Assembly: GCF_001039355.2 (NCBI RefSeq) | Contig: NW_019774314.1 | Coordinates: 1 to 64,000 of the forward strand | Direction of reading: 5' to 3' | DNA from: Lingula anatina | Lineage: Eukaryota; Brachiopoda; Lingulata; Lingulida; Lingulidae | Length of the DNA stretch: 64,000 bases | Part shown: positions 1 to 13,700 of the stretch, one piece after another | How positions within the stretch are numbered: the first letter of the stretch is position 1 | How the letters are laid out: the number at the start of each line of letters is the position of its first letter | The notes under the pieces: generated by a model | Told to the model about the DNA's origin: nothing | Database searches by the model: none | What the model saw: only the letters and a program-made list of their open reading frames with translations | Made by a program: the position numbers and the translations under genes

Positions 1-381
1 ATAAAAATGGGGTGCAATCTTCTGATTACTCCTAAAGCTAGTACGTGATACCTGTTTTTTTATCCAAGGAGATTTAAACACAGAGAGGTACATAGACAAG
101 TGTTTGTCTGTCCTCAATATACACAGCATATAAAACTGCCATTATGTGCATTTAATTCAGATATTTAATGCCTGGCTGGGAAAGTAGAACCTATCTGCTC
201 TGACAGTGCAATAACAATGTTGCTTGGGAATGAATTTAAATTGTGAAATAAAACTTGCACTAAGCAGGCCATTTAGACAAGCAACCTGTCTTTTGGTTTT
301 CCTTTTGTTAATTTTTTAGCCATTTTCTTAAATAAGAAGCCATTTTCTTAAATAAGATTTTTAATATGAAGGCTAATTGAA

Positions 382-597
382 CCCCCTTTATACTGGATGG
401 TGTCCTTTCTGCGACCATCAAACTGGCATCGCTGTGGTCATAGAAAGGAGGCACAAGTACTAGTATTGCTCTGGTTGCAGAATGAATGCTTGAAATGATC
501 AGCCAGTTGTTGGCAGGTAAAGTATTATTATTTGTTTTACTCTCAAACAGGACCATACTACAGGATACAGAAAAGACGCCACCCAGTGTAAAGGGGG
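382..597. mobile_element. MITE family A, copy 1 (CCCCCTTTA... termini)
   Basis: A 216-bp palindromic element. Its left end CCCCCTTTATACTGGATGG is matched in inverted form by the right end CCACCCAGTGTAAAGGGGG. There is no coding capacity. Further copies lie at 6323-6537 and, inverted, at 33046-33252. Target duplication is unclear, so the superfamily is not assigned. Confidence 0.75.
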
Positions 598-1153
598 ATT
601 TAGTATATGGAGCCCAGATAAAACTTGTCTAAGGCAGAAAACACATTTGGACTCCCTATACTAAGTATTACAAAACCATGCCTGAAACTCTAAGTTTTGC
701 TTTTTTTCAATTTCACTACTTCAGGAAAGAACCATCATTAACAATTACCTCAACACACAACTGGGTTAAAAGTTTAAAAAAAAAAAAAAACTCAATTATA
801 ACTGAGGCAAGACAGACAAAGAGGCGTACTAGTCTTATAATTTTACACTAACATTTTACAATGTTAAAAAATGGACACCTGCATCTAAATGATTTATTCA
901 CCCTAGGCCACCTGCTACATACATTATGATTTTTTAAAATCCAAATGAATCCACTTTGAAATCAATTAACACAAGCTGTAAGGCACATATGTTTGGGCCA
1001 TAATGAATAGTAATTTAGATTCCAATGATAATGTGACTGAAGCTATCAAAATCTACATGTACAGTACTATAGTAATTGATCCCAAGTATGTAATATACAT
1101 GTATACTTATTATAAAGACTGAATCCTCATTTAGGAATTAACTAGAAAATAAA

Positions 1154-1998
1154 GACAGAAATGATCTTTAGTCTGCTAAAAATATAAATTTATCAAAAGG
1201 GAGGGGGGGGGGGGGGGTTAGCGATATGGACCAGACTGACAATTCCCATAAATTATGCTAATTAAAGAAATTGACTCCACTTATAACAGTAAAACACAGG
1301 CCACTGCTTGACTACAAATACTATGTGTTGTCCAAATCAATACCTTCCACTGTTAAAACATGTCTGCCATATTATTGTCTGCACTTGTGCACAGTCTGTG
1401 CATTCTACTGTGCTTGGGTTCCTTTCACATTGAGCAGTATACTGCAGCAATAACTTCTGTGCCATGGTACACTTTGAGAGACTGACAACTGAGCAGCATG
1501 AAGAAAACTTGTGGGAAACTTGTGTAAAGGAGCAAAAGGCATGTAGTGTATTGACTAGTCCAAGTTGGGACCTCTNGACAGAAATGATCTTTAGTCTGCT
1601 AAAAATATAAATTTATCAAAAGGGAGGGGGGGGGGGGGGGTTAGCGATATGGACCAGACTGACAATTCCCATAAATTATGCTAATTAAAGAAATTGACTC
1701 CACTTATAACAGTAAAACACAGGCCACTGCTTGACTACAAATACTATGTGTTGTCCAAATCAATACCTTCCACTGTTAAAACATGTCTGCCATATTATTG
1801 TCTGCACTTGTGCACAGTCTGTGCATTCTACTGTGCTTGGGTTCCTTTCACATTGAGCAGTATACTGCAGCAATAACTTCTGTGCCATGGTACACTTTGA
1901 GAGACTGACAACTGAGCAGCATGAAGAAAACTTGTGGGAAACTTGTGTAAAGGAGCAAAAGGCATGTAGTGTATTGACTAGTCCAAGTTGGGACCTCT
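1154..1998 (+). repeat. Exact direct duplication around a single N (1154-1575 = 1577-1998)
   Basis: The 422 bases 1154-1575 recur without visible change at 1577-1998, separated by one N at 1576. The simplest reading is two contigs that overlap by 422 bp and were joined without merging. The 60-codon open frames at 1271 and 1694 are the same frame seen twice and are not treated as a gene. Confidence 0.85.
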
Positions 1999-2823
1999 CA
2001 AATTGTACTAGTACAGTTGGTATTGCTAAGATATAATTCATGAAATGAAAAAAGTTTTAAACATAGCTAAAATACATCTCTAACTTCTATCTCATCACTT
2101 TGCTTTTTTTATTAGGTAACTTTTATAATATATTTTTGGCCTATAATTTTCAAAGAGCTGTGCAAATGCACAAATCAACAGTATCTTTTATTTTGAATAA
2201 TTGTGGTTCAAACTTCCCCCCCCCCCCCCAAGGCTATGATCTAACAGGACAAATAATATCTACTAAGTATTATGAAGGTGAAAATTTTCTTCTATGTACA
2301 GAAAAATAGCAAAATACTGATGAACATAACTCCAGTGAAAACAAAATTCCTAACACACAACACAATCCAGGTAGATCTCTGCTCAAAATATCGACGTCGT
2401 GAGCGATTTGTATGAAGATAAAGATCCCATGAGAAACTGAAGAAAATGCATGCTCTCTGAAAACTTAATCCGCTGTATGAGGTGCAGCAGCAAGTGGCAG
2501 GAAATTGGTGAGATGACCTTCTCCACAGTGGTGTGGACTTTAACTGTTTAACCCAGTAAGCCTTGGTAAACTAAGTCTTAATTGATGAGTAAATCAACTT
2601 ATGTAAAGAATAAATAATCCAAAAAGAATTGCAGAGACCTACAGTAAAAAACTTTTATAAGCTGAAGCAGCAATAGGTAACACTAACAAATTAAATGGTC
2701 CTACTTGTGAAAAAATACTTCACAACCTACCGAACTTCTAAACATTTATGAAACGAAAGAGCAATGAGTAATTCGCACAAAGTAAGGGGCCCTACCCAGC
2801 AAGAGAACTGGTTAAAATAATAN

Positions 2824-3041
2824 TATTATATTATATTATATTATAGACAGTCATTGGAACAGAGGTCCCAATCAGTGCTATAAAAGCTCACTGCCAACCA
2901 ATTTTTATCAATTCAGATCAAAAGGAAATGAATAAATCTATACCTAGAGATCAGATATTTTGTTTAATATAGTTAAAACTATGGAGTAATTTTTCACTTG
3001 TGGAATCTTCGCTTATATATAAATATCTTATCCTCATCAAA

Positions 3042-3080
<39 letters not shown>

Positions 3081-5990
3081 AAGTAATTACTGATAACTTT
3101 GATCACCTCTCCTAAATCAACAGGAATGTACAGAAGACCAAAGTGGCGAATTTTAATTAGGGGGAAAATGATGTCAGTGAGAAGGAAATACTCATTCTAT
3201 TGTTCTTTTATCTTTCTCAGGTAAGCTGCAAACTAATGCAATGACATTGACACAGACTTATATACACGAACATGCAACTAAAATAGTCCCAATATCATCA
3301 AGGCACTAAAGACATCAGAAGAATGACAAGCATTTCACATACTAGTATTTGGCATGCCACTCCATAAAGATAGCAGTCACACTAGACAAACTGGTTTTTC
3401 ATGGTTGTTAGTGACAGGGAATTAATTCACCAATTATGTGGCTTAAAAAAACTTTTTCAGAGCAAATGTAGGTAAAATTTAACATAACACTGTATACAAG
3501 TAATCATTTATATAGATTACACATTCTATATACACTTTATATGCATTCAAATGTTTTTTATTTACATATATATTTATATACATTTTAAATAAATATATAT
3601 AGATTGGTAATAAGAGTAATGTACCAAGTTGGTGAATTATGTGACTGCGTTAAAAACAACTGGGGTCTCTGCATGATATATAAAATCAACTTTTCTTTTG
3701 TCATTCGTCATAATCACCATTAAATTTATTCTCTTATTCCCATCATTCTTGATTACACTCCATCTACCCCTTGGCTCCCCTAACGCAGAGGGTACTAGTA
3801 TGAAAAAAAATTCGCAGGATCAAAGGTAAGAGGTCAGATTGCTAATGGGCGAGAGGATTATCCATCACTGCCAAGTTTTTTGTGGGTCCCCTCCCAACCT
3901 TAAGCTGTGTAGAGAATGACAATTATGAACCCTAGTTACTATACTATTTATAGTTGCTATATGGAAGGAGAGGAAGAAATTATTTGCTCGGTTCAATAAA
4001 AGGTTGGTGTTGGTGGCGAGAGCGGGAGTCACTCTATGTTGCTCGAGCAGGAACACATAATGAAAAGGCAAAATATTAAATCTCATACTGGACACTCACT
4101 TACCAGTAAATCTGCAAGATGTTACGCAGAGACTTAAATGTTTTCTCTTTTATCTCAAGGACATCTCCAGGGTAGTGACACTGCCAGTATGAGATTAAAA
4201 TTTTTGCATTTTGAAAATTTAAGAAATATAATAAAATTCCATCGAAAATAATTTAAAATAACATTAAGTTAGTGGGAGGACAGAATTTGTTATCTAGATC
4301 CTATCTGACATATCAGTATACAAACTTATAAAAGCTTGTGGCTGAATACCTTTAGATCATTTTTGGACTACTATTACTCCTAGGTGGGCTATAATAAAAC
4401 CATCAGGGGATTAAGTTAAGTAGTTATGTGCAAGTGCAGATAGATTTCCTGAGATTATATATATAAGATCATGCTAACAAAGATATAGAGCTTGCAGTCA
4501 TGCCTACCTACCACACTAAAACAGGCTCAGACTGAAAATGGACTATATTACACCAACATATATATATATATATTTTAATTAATAGATAAGTTTCTCCTTA
4601 TCTATTAATTAAAATTATTATTACTTTTTTGGGAGGGTCTTTAACTTCAAACTTTTGCTTTTATAATGTATAATTTTGGTTGAGGAAAACAATTATTAAA
4701 TGCATATTTTAGCTTTTCGGTCAACAATAGAAAAAAGTTTCTTTTCTTTGTTTTCCATCTTTTTATTTTTGTAGGGGGGGGGGGGGGGGGGTCTTTTAAC
4801 TTTTTCTTTTATAATGTATAATTTTGGTTGAGGAAGACAACCCTACTAGTAAATGCATGTTTTAGCTTTCTGGATAAGCAAAAAATACTCTTAAGAGAAT
4901 ATAGTACGCTTTTTTCCTTTCTTTCTCTCTCTCTCTCTCTCTCTTTTTTTTATGGGGGGGGGGGAGGGAGGAGGGGAGATTAATGTACTTCAATTAATGC
5001 TGTATCTCAAACACACACAAACACACCTGGTGATTTCCTTTACAAATCTATATATCACAGTCATTGCTCTCCATCAGATAAAAGATACAAGAAGATTACA
5101 AAGCTTTCATCTATTCTCTCCCTTACCCTCTACTCTGCAGACCTATTCTCTTAGACAGGTGGTCCGTATTAAAAAAGGATTTAAGTCGTGTTCACATGAA
5201 GACTTACTTAAGCCAGGAGCAATTAAATTAAATCTGGGCTTACTGACTCTTCCTAAAATGTATATGATTTTTTTTCTTATCACCATACTCAGGTTGGTAC
5301 TAGTAAATGATATTGGTGGTGGGATTTTGATGGATGACAAGCGCTTCTTTCACTCATATTGGTTCTTCAGCTCCTAAGAAAAACTTTGTTTTTAAACTAA
5401 ATCAGTGTAATTTTTGCAAATAAATAAATGAATAAATAAATAAACAAATAAACATTTTAAAATGATGACAAATTCTCCAGTTTCTTCAACCCAATAAAAA
5501 TGATAACATCTAACATTTGTACTATGGCGGAGTAAGCCGCAGTCAGAATAGTCTAGATGGTTCAGATAATATCGACAATGCGATTACAAGGATATGTCGC
5601 ATTCTTATTACTTTACGCAATGTTAAACATGAGGATTTCCTTTTCATAGAGGCTTTGCTCTTTGAGGGGAGAGACGATTATACCGATAGCATCCAAATCC
5701 ATCTCAACTCTATCTGCACATCAGACAGGTCATATAATATGGTAATTCTTCACAAGTTTCAAACATCGCATATTCAAAAGATTTTTTCAATTCATTTCAG
5801 TTTCTCTCTTAAATGATATGTCCACATATAGAAGATGATATATATATATATATATATGTCCACATTAGAATGTCCACAATCTTCAGACATGACTTTTCCA
5901 AACATTTTATCATTTGGAGTTCATCATTTTTATTTCTTTAAAAGCAAGAACAAGGGGGTTTATTTGACGGACTTCTTCCTAACTCTAAAA
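2824..5990. other. Intergenic stretch without recognised gene
   Basis: AT-rich DNA starting after a single N at 2823. It contains an (AAAT)n array at 3040-3081, an AT-rich inverted repeat near 4560-4615, poly(G) near 4777-4794, a (CT)n run near 4923-4943 and (TA)n near 5839. The open frame at 4952-5377 begins in a poly(G) tract and has no recognisable protein features. Nothing coding can be supported. Confidence 0.6.
3930..4080. repeat. Dispersed repeat, copy 1 (TTTATAGTTGCTATAT family)
   Basis: This stretch shares TTTATAGTTGCTATAT, TTTGCTCGGT, GGTGGCGAGAGC and GGAGTCAC blocks, in the same order and spacing, with 13720-13865 inside intron 1 of the P0 gene. The family is not recognised. It may be a SINE or MITE fragment; no terminal repeats were found. 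Confidence 0.5.
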
Positions 5991-5994
5991 TTAT

Positions 5995-7870
5995 ACCTGT
6001 TTTTTTTATCCACGGAGATCTAAACACAGAGAGGTACACAGACAAGTGTTTGTCTGTCCTCAATACACAGAGCATATAAAACTGCCATTATGTTCATTCA
6101 GGTATTTAATGCCTGGCTGGGAAAGTACAACCTATCTGCTCTGACAGTGCAATGACAATGTTGCTTGGGAATGAATTTAAATTGCGAAATAAAACTTGCA
6201 CTAAGCAGGCCATTTAGACAAGCAACCTGTCTTTTGGTTTTCCTTTTGTTAATTTTTTAGCCATTTTCTTAAATAAGAAGCCATTTTCTTAAATAAGATT
6301 TTTAATGTGAAGGCTAATTAAACCCCCTTTACACTGTGGATGGTGTCCTTTCTGCGTCCATGAAACTGGCAGCGCTGTGGTCGTAGAAAGGAGGCACTAG
6401 TATTGCTCTGGTTGCAGAATGAATGCTTGAAATGATCAGCCAGTTGTTGGCAGGTAAAGTATTATTATTATTTGTTTTACTCTCAAACGGGACCATACTA
6501 CAGGACACAGAAAAGACGCCACCCAGTGTAAAGGGGGATTTAGAATATGGAGCCCAGATAAAACCTGTCAAAGGCAGAAAACAAATTTGGCCTCCCTATA
6601 GTATTCACAAAATCATTCCAAAAGCTCTAAGTTTTGCTTTTTCGAGTTTATTACATCAGGACAGAACCACCATTAACTATATCTCAACACATAACTGGGT
6701 TTAAAAAAAAAAAAAAAAAAAAAAAGTTATAATTGAGGCAAGACAGACAAGGAGGGGTACTAGTCTTATAATTTTACAATAATATTTTACATAATTATAT
6801 ATTTCAAAAAATGGACACCTGCATTTAAATGATTTATTCACCCTAGGCCACCTGCTACATACATTATGATTTTTTTAAACCAAATGAATCCACTTTGAAA
6901 TCAATTAACACAAGCTGTAAGGTACATGTGTTAGACCCATAGTGAACAGTAATTTAGATTCCAATGATAATGTGACTGAAGCTATCAAAATCTACATGTA
7001 CAGTACTATATACTAATCTAATTACCAAGTAATTGATCCCAAGTATGTAATATACATGTATACTTATTATAAAGACTGAATCCTCATTTAGGAATTAACT
7101 AGAAAATAAAGACAGAAATGATCTTTAGTCTGCTAAAAATATAAATTTATCAAAAAGGGAGGGGGGGGGGGTTAGCGATATGGACCAGACTGACAATTCC
7201 CATAAATTATGCTAATTATAGAAATTGACTCCACTTATAACAGTAAAACACAGGCCACTGCTTGACTACAAATACTATGTGTTGTCCAAATCAATACCTT
7301 CCTCTGGTAAAACATGTCTGCCATATTATTGTCTGCACTTGTGCATAGTCTGTGTATTCTACTGTGCTTGGGTTCCTTTCACATTGAGCAGTATACTGCA
7401 GCAATACCTTAATTCTGTGCCACGGTACACTTTGAGAGAATGACAACTGAACAGCATGAAGAAAACTTGTGGAAAGAAGCAAAACCCCTGTAGTGTATTT
7501 TCTAGTCATGTTCCGACCTCTCAAAGTGTACTGGTCAGTACAGTTGGTATTGCTAAGATATAACTCATGAAATGAAAAAAGTTTTAAACATAGCTAAAAT
7601 AAATTTCTTTTTTTAATTATGTTACCTTTACAATACACTTTTGACCTATAATTTTCAACTTGCAAATTGAATAACTGGTGGTTACTAGTACAGTAAAAAA
7701 CTTTTATAAGCTGGAGCAGCAATGGGTAACACTAACAAATTAAATGGTCCTACTTGTGAAAAAATACTTCAAAACCTACCAAACTTCTAAATATTTACGA
7801 AATGAAAGAGCAATGAGTAATTCTTACAAAGTAAGGGGTCCTACCCAGCAAGAGAACTGGTTAAAATAAT
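5995..7870. repeat. Intergenic duplicated segment, copy 2
   Basis: Counterpart of 50-2820. It keeps the MITE A copy (6323-6537), the poly(G) tract near 7160 and the flanking unique sequence, but lacks the ~500 bp present at 2150-2640 in copy 1. The two copies differ by scattered substitutions, consistent with divergent alleles or a recent duplication. Confidence 0.7.
6323..6537. mobile_element. MITE family A, copy 2
   Basis: Palindromic element with CCCCCTTTACACTGTGGATGG at the left and CCACCCAGTGTAAAGGGGG at the right, about 215 bp. It sits at the equivalent place to the 382-597 copy inside the duplicated segment, so it duplicated with its host sequence and is not a separate insertion. Confidence 0.75.
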
Positions 7871-9825
7871 AATAAGAAAAAAATAAGAGCATAAACATTT
7901 ATCAGGTGAAACATTCAGCAGGTTCTTGAACAGACCACTGCACTATGATTAAATCTTTATTTATCTCTCAGTATAAACATCAGGTGAAACATTCAGCAGG
8001 TTTTGTATAGACCACAGCACTATGACTAAATCTTTATTTATAAGACATCTCTCAGGTAAGCTGGCAAGATCTTTTATATACTGGTAAGCTTTTAAGTAAA
8101 TTAAACTGGTAATTAATTGAACAATATTTGAGGAATTGCTCCTAGAAACTTTTCTGACTATTAACCACTAGTAGTATAAAATTAGTAGTAGGACAATTAT
8201 GAATCATTCACAGTTGTCCGTCAAGAGAAAAAAGATTGTTTTTATATATTTTCTAAGTCCCCAGTTATTGACTTAAAGAATAATAGGTGATGACCTAGCA
8301 AAGGACAATAAAGGTACTGTTATTGTTCCTCTATCTGTGTAGACTTGATTGAGATGACTCTTGACCTACTTGCCAGTAACAACCTTCAAGGTATGCTGTA
8401 TGAGATTTTCGCGCCAAATCTAATGGATATTTATCACATATTAAATACCTTAAACTGTGTTGTACCTTTAGTCCATGAACTCTGTGAAATATCAAGAAAT
8501 TCTGATCGTTATCATAAGCTTAATTGAATACAACATACTAAATACAATACAATATAATAATATAACATACATGACTTATTAATATTCCTTAGAAACAAGG
8601 CTTTCTCCCTAGAGCTGTCTAGCCAGAATATTTTGGACTCCCTGTACCCCAAATCCTGGGAAAACCCCTGCTTAGTAACATATATATTTGACAGCTTACC
8701 TAGCATATTATCAGAGATTAGTTCTATTTGTGGCTTTGTGCTGTGATATCCCTGATAACTAAGTGTTGGGTGGCAGAGTGAACGTTTGCTAATGACTCAA
8801 AATGCACTATCAGTGGGAATAAACAATACCAGGTAAACTTTGTATCTCACCCTTTAAATTAAATTTAATCATCAGAAATACTGCATAGCTTAAGCACTGT
8901 GAATAACTAAACAAACATATGTAAACAACCTTCCAATTTCACTTTTTTTTTTTTTTTTGAGGGGAGGGGGGAGTCGACTTGCAAATGCATTTACTTTTTT
9001 CAGTTATGTTTCATAATTGTATCCTCAAAAATAAATGAATATTGCAGTGAATAACTTGGGATGATATATACATTTGTATAGTGAATGGACACATTTCTCA
9101 CTGCCATTGTCTTAGAGGTCAGAAGTGAATCAGAATGTAAAAAATAAAAAATAGAAAACAATCAAAGAAAAAATCCAATATCATTATGAACCACACACAC
9201 ACACAAACCCTGCTCTTTGTATGTTAACCTCATACACCTTAGTAATATTACACAGCTCTCATATGAGTCAAGTAGATCCTGAATTTCACCTGCCAACCTC
9301 AAATTCTTGGGCTGGGTTTCAATAATAAATAATATGATCAACTCACCCTCAGAGAGACATAACTCTCCATAGGGATCAACTCATAGACATCTGTCGGTAT
9401 ATTCCGTGACGTTCTGTTATCCATGCTGTCTTTTCAGTAATTATATGATATCATCTTCTTATTTTCACTGAATGTTGGTCCGACAACCTGGGCATCTATT
9501 TTCTCCAGTTATTTCATTTGGTGGTCGGTGTTTTGGTTTGACAGAGGTCTTGTAAAAATCGAATTCCGCTCCTTGGAAAAAATGACTTACATTCCCTGAG
9601 ATACGAAGAATGGTGCTCGTTGTCCTATTTATTCCTGGCCATTAATTAAGGTAAATTAAAAAAGATATGACTATGAATGCACAACACTAATTACAAATTC
9701 GACTCTCACAGAAAAATCTTCCCATCACAAGACGCATGCGTATTACTGAAAGTTGGACACTTCCTCCCACAATGCAACATCCAGGAAACTAATGGCAGCC
9801 CCCGCGTGAAACAAGTGTGCAATTT
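7871..9825. other. Intergenic stretch without recognised gene
   Basis: AT-rich sequence. A short near-direct repeat, AAACATCAGGTGAAACATTCAGCAGGTT-like, occurs near 7905-7940 and again near 7976-8010. The open frames here (for example 8345-8527 and 9706-9915) lack recognisable domains or splice partners. Nothing coding can be supported. Confidence 0.55.
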
Positions 9826-10012
9826 CGAATAAAATACTCTTTCTCCTCGTTTTAACACCATTTGCCACAGAACAGCAAACTTTGACGCACGTTTTATTGC
9901 TTTCAATATTGTCAATCTAAAATACTCTTTCTCTTCGTTTTAACACTATTTGCTACAGAACAGCAAATATTGACGCAAGTTTTACTGCTTTTATTCAATA
10001 TTGCCCATCTAT
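9826..10012 (+). repeat. Two-unit tandem repeat of about 88 bp
   Basis: The block containing AATACTCTTTCTC, CGTTTTAACAC, CAGAACAGCAAA and TTTGACGCA is present twice in tandem, starting near 9831 and again near 9919. The units differ at several bases. It lies roughly 0.7 kb downstream of the P0 stop codon. Confidence 0.7.
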
Positions 10013-10514
10013 TTTCAAAGTAATCAGAAACGTTTAAAAATCTGTTGTAACACGTTTGGTTGTTTTGACATGTAACCAATTTGCTGTAAAGATATTCATT
10101 TTTGAAAGCTTTCGTCAGTTAAACAATGATTTTGATAATTTTAGCTCAAAAATACACAAAACCACTTGCTGAGTTGAGGTTTTTCCCATGCAGTGTCAAA
10201 TTCTCTTTAACCATTTCCATACGTTCTTTTATCGAAATGTTTTTACTTTTTCATGGCTTTTACAGAATTTTAACCGTGTTTACCAAAATTCATTATCACT
10301 AATCATAAAATATGTCCCCTTTGAATGTCAAATGTTTCAGCAAAATCAATAAAATGGTTATCAATATCATTCACAAAAATCACTGTCTTATGTGTGAAGA
10401 ATTAACCCTGAGCCCTTGCATGGAAAAAGTACAAATAGGAAAAGGTAAGCATGATGAAATGAAAAAATGAAAAAACAACAAATCAGGAGAGATAATTACT
10501 TCATTTTTTCTTTC

Positions 10515-10520
10515 TTTATT
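10515..10520 (-). terminator. Candidate poly(A) signal of the P0 gene
   Basis: AATAAA on the minus strand, about 210 nt after the P0 stop codon, followed by a T/A-rich stretch. It was chosen as the first canonical hexamer downstream of the stop; no transcript evidence is available here. Confidence 0.4.
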
Positions 10521-10729
10521 TCTGTCTTTTTCTGTACATCACAGGTATGCTTGTTGGCTATCCGTGCCATGTGCATCTAGACGGGCACTTCATGGCCATA
10601 AAATTTGCAAATTCACCGAAATGACATCAATATTAAAACATACATCATTTTTCTAGAGCAGTTCTTATTCCCAAGTGAAAGATACAGTCAAAAGAACAGA
10701 AATGCAGCAGGTCGCTGTACTAAGGAACT

Positions 10730-13700
10730 CTAATCAAAGAGACCGAAGCCCATGTCGTCGTCGGACTCCTCGGACTCTTCCTTGGCTGCCGGAGCCTCTT
10801 CCTTCTTCTCTTCAGCGGCAGCTGGAGCAGCGGCGGAGACTGCAGCAGCAAACTTGGATGGGTCAGCGAGGTACTCCTTAACCTGGAATGATAGGCCAAA
10901 AAAGTTGTCTGGTAAATTACCAAATTCTTCAATGAAATTTTTGAACTTCAAAGAAATGCTGAGCTAACCTTTTCTTTAGCCAATTTAGTCAGTTTTAGCA
11001 TTTGGCTAAATTGGCGAGTGTTAGCGCTACCCCAGCTTAGTGTAGTAAATTGCATGTTTCACATCAACAAAGAATATGTTAATAGTATTTGTTCTTTTTC
11101 TCAATCATCAATAAGGAAACATTTCGCTTTTCTCTACAAGAAAATTCCTGTAAATTCCAATAATAATATACACAATTTCTATCCTACTCTTTATATACAA
11201 AATAGGTTTAGCACGAGTCACTCACAGTTTCAGCTGCAGGGAAACTGTAGTCTGTTTCCACGGCAATGGCCAGCAAGTTCTTGAAGCCGTTGATGATGCT
11301 GTGTGGAGCAGAGGCTGCGGTAGGGTAGCCGATTTCCAGAGAAATGGCGGCAATGTTCCTCACTCCCTACAAAAAGATATGAAACGTTCCAATTAAGAGT
11401 TTCATCTGCTTTAGGTAGCGCTCGATTTCTTTGACATTTTATCAATAGCTTAAACTCTCTAATTTTTTCCTATATCTCATTCAACAATGTACTTTTTTAT
11501 TCACTGATCTAATTCTATAAAGATAAGCGAGACTCGGACCTTAATACAGTTGCTCTAGATCTACAATGCAATATTGGAGATAATCATCGATTTTAATACC
11601 AACTATCAATTGAAGAAAAAAATGACTGGTTTAAAGATCATGAGAGTGTCTTTTATCTTCTCACCTCCATGAAGGTTTTACGGATGTCCTCTGGCTTAAT
11701 GTCCAAGATTTCAGGCGAGAAGACTGTACCGGAGTCGTAGACTGAAATAAAAGCACAATCTCGTGAGCTGACGACAACAGATTCTGAAACAAAGACTGCT
11801 TGATCAACTAAGAAAAACAAAAATTTACTTTCTGGGCCAGATTTTTTTTTATATAGATTTTGATTTGAAATGAATAAGCTTAAAATAAAACATGCTTTAA
11901 TACAAGCATCAACTTCTTTTACTGTAGTACCATGAGCAATGAACAACCCATCTTAATGAATGATTCAACACTAATCTGGTACCAATGGCACAAAAAAGCA
12001 AAATATTAACATCTCCTTTTCTTTCTTCCTTCTTTTTCCTGTTGTGTTTTACCTTGTTCAATGATCAACCCATAGGTAAAAGGGAAGATCTTCAACATCT
12101 GAAGCAGGGTGGCCTCAGAAGCTCCTACTCTGTCCCCAACCTTGATCAAATGGACTTCATTCTGAAATGGAAAACCAGGATATGAAAGTAAATTGTTCAG
12201 AAAACAAGTCCATCTATCACATCAGAGAGGCTTCACGGACTTCTGAGTGTGCACCACCACCTGAGTGTGGCAAAAGTATTACAGTATAATGAAAGCAAAT
12301 TGAACAGAAAAACAAGGCAAACTATAGGATCAGAGAGGCTTGACCACATCAAAGTGAGCTTTTAAAGGTTTTCCAAGTTCTATAGAAATAACCTGAAAGG
12401 TGTAACCACCTCCTGAGCATGTACCACCAGCAGTGTGTGGCACATCAAAGGTTGGGCTTTAAAAAGTTTTCCAAATAAAACACCAGCCACATAGCAGATC
12501 ACTTACCAAGATTTCAATGGTTCCCTTGGAAATCTTGGTTGGGATGGACAGAGCCTGGAAGAAGGAGGTCTTCTCTGGTCCCAGGCCAGTGTTCTGAGCT
12601 GGAATCCTCACGTCCACTGGGGCCAGAGCACCTGCCTTGGCTGCAGCAGGGACCTACAGATAATAATAATAATATTGATATAATAATAATTATCATAACA
12701 ATAAAAAATAGAAATAATAATAATAATATTTTTAAAGTCAAGTATACAAATTTGCTCAATATACTTTTGAGACTTTGTGAAGTACATGTTTGTTGTACAA
12801 GTTTGTTGATATTCTCAACTCTTTACACAGATCAATACAAAGGAAAAGATGACAGTTGGAAGACAGCAGAACAACCAGATTGAGCCTACACACATTGAGT
12901 GAGGGAGTAATGCCAAGTAAAATGATCCATTTAAAATTATTTAAAAATTAAAATAATGCATAAATTAATAAATCGATAAAATCAATAATGAAAATGATGA
13001 CATATCAATGAAAATATATTAAAAGAAAGAAAATATCCTCAGCAGTAAAGGAACCTGTTTTCTTTTCTTTTTTTTTACCTTGTTTGACAGGATCAAATCT
13101 CTGGTTTCGTTGAGATCCTCCTTGGTGAACACAAAGCCTACATTGCCTCTAATGTGAGGGAGCAGCCTGTAAGAAACACATTCAGAATAAAACTCTTGAG
13201 CAAATCTTGGTCAATGCATTCTACCAATACTTGGAACCCTTTTCACACTGAATGGTTTACTTGAGTAATGCATTCTGTATTACAGAAATAGCCTGGCTAT
13301 TATGTAAGAAGGCTAGCTGACTGTTCTAGATGGAAAATTGTTATTTTTGATGGATGTTTTTTTTAAAATTAGATTCATAAAAACCAAAATCCTTCATAGT
13401 AAATTATATACTATCTTTCTTTAATTGCAAGCATGATTTCGAGTTGTAAGAAAAAAGTAGGAAGAAACAGCTCAGTGACCTTATAAATGGAGGCAGAAAA
13501 CTGACAAGAAAAAATCCAATTTATTACTTGAATTGGATTCGAAAAAAAAAAATTGATTGTACGTAAATTAACTATACATTAATAGAGATTGTGCATTACA
13601 CTATGACCTTGACCTCACCTCTCCAGAGATGGATTGTTCGACATGTGACCAGTGATGGCCTTACGCATCATGGTGTTCTTTCCCATCAATACAACTGGAA

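Larger units (their letters stand above)
1..2822. repeat. Intergenic duplicated segment, copy 1
   Basis: From about position 50 this stretch matches 5995-7870 closely, with substitutions and small indels; for example, the run from the shared CACAGAGAGGTAC motif to the TTAGCGATATGGACC motif is found in both. Copy 1 carries about 500 bp (roughly 2150-2640) that copy 2 lacks. No coding exon or RNA gene was recognised; the short open frames here are not conserved beyond the nucleotide duplication. It lies downstream of the P0 gene. It could be a real segmental duplication or two alleles both kept in the assembly; the latter fits the other duplications in the window. Confidence 0.7.
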
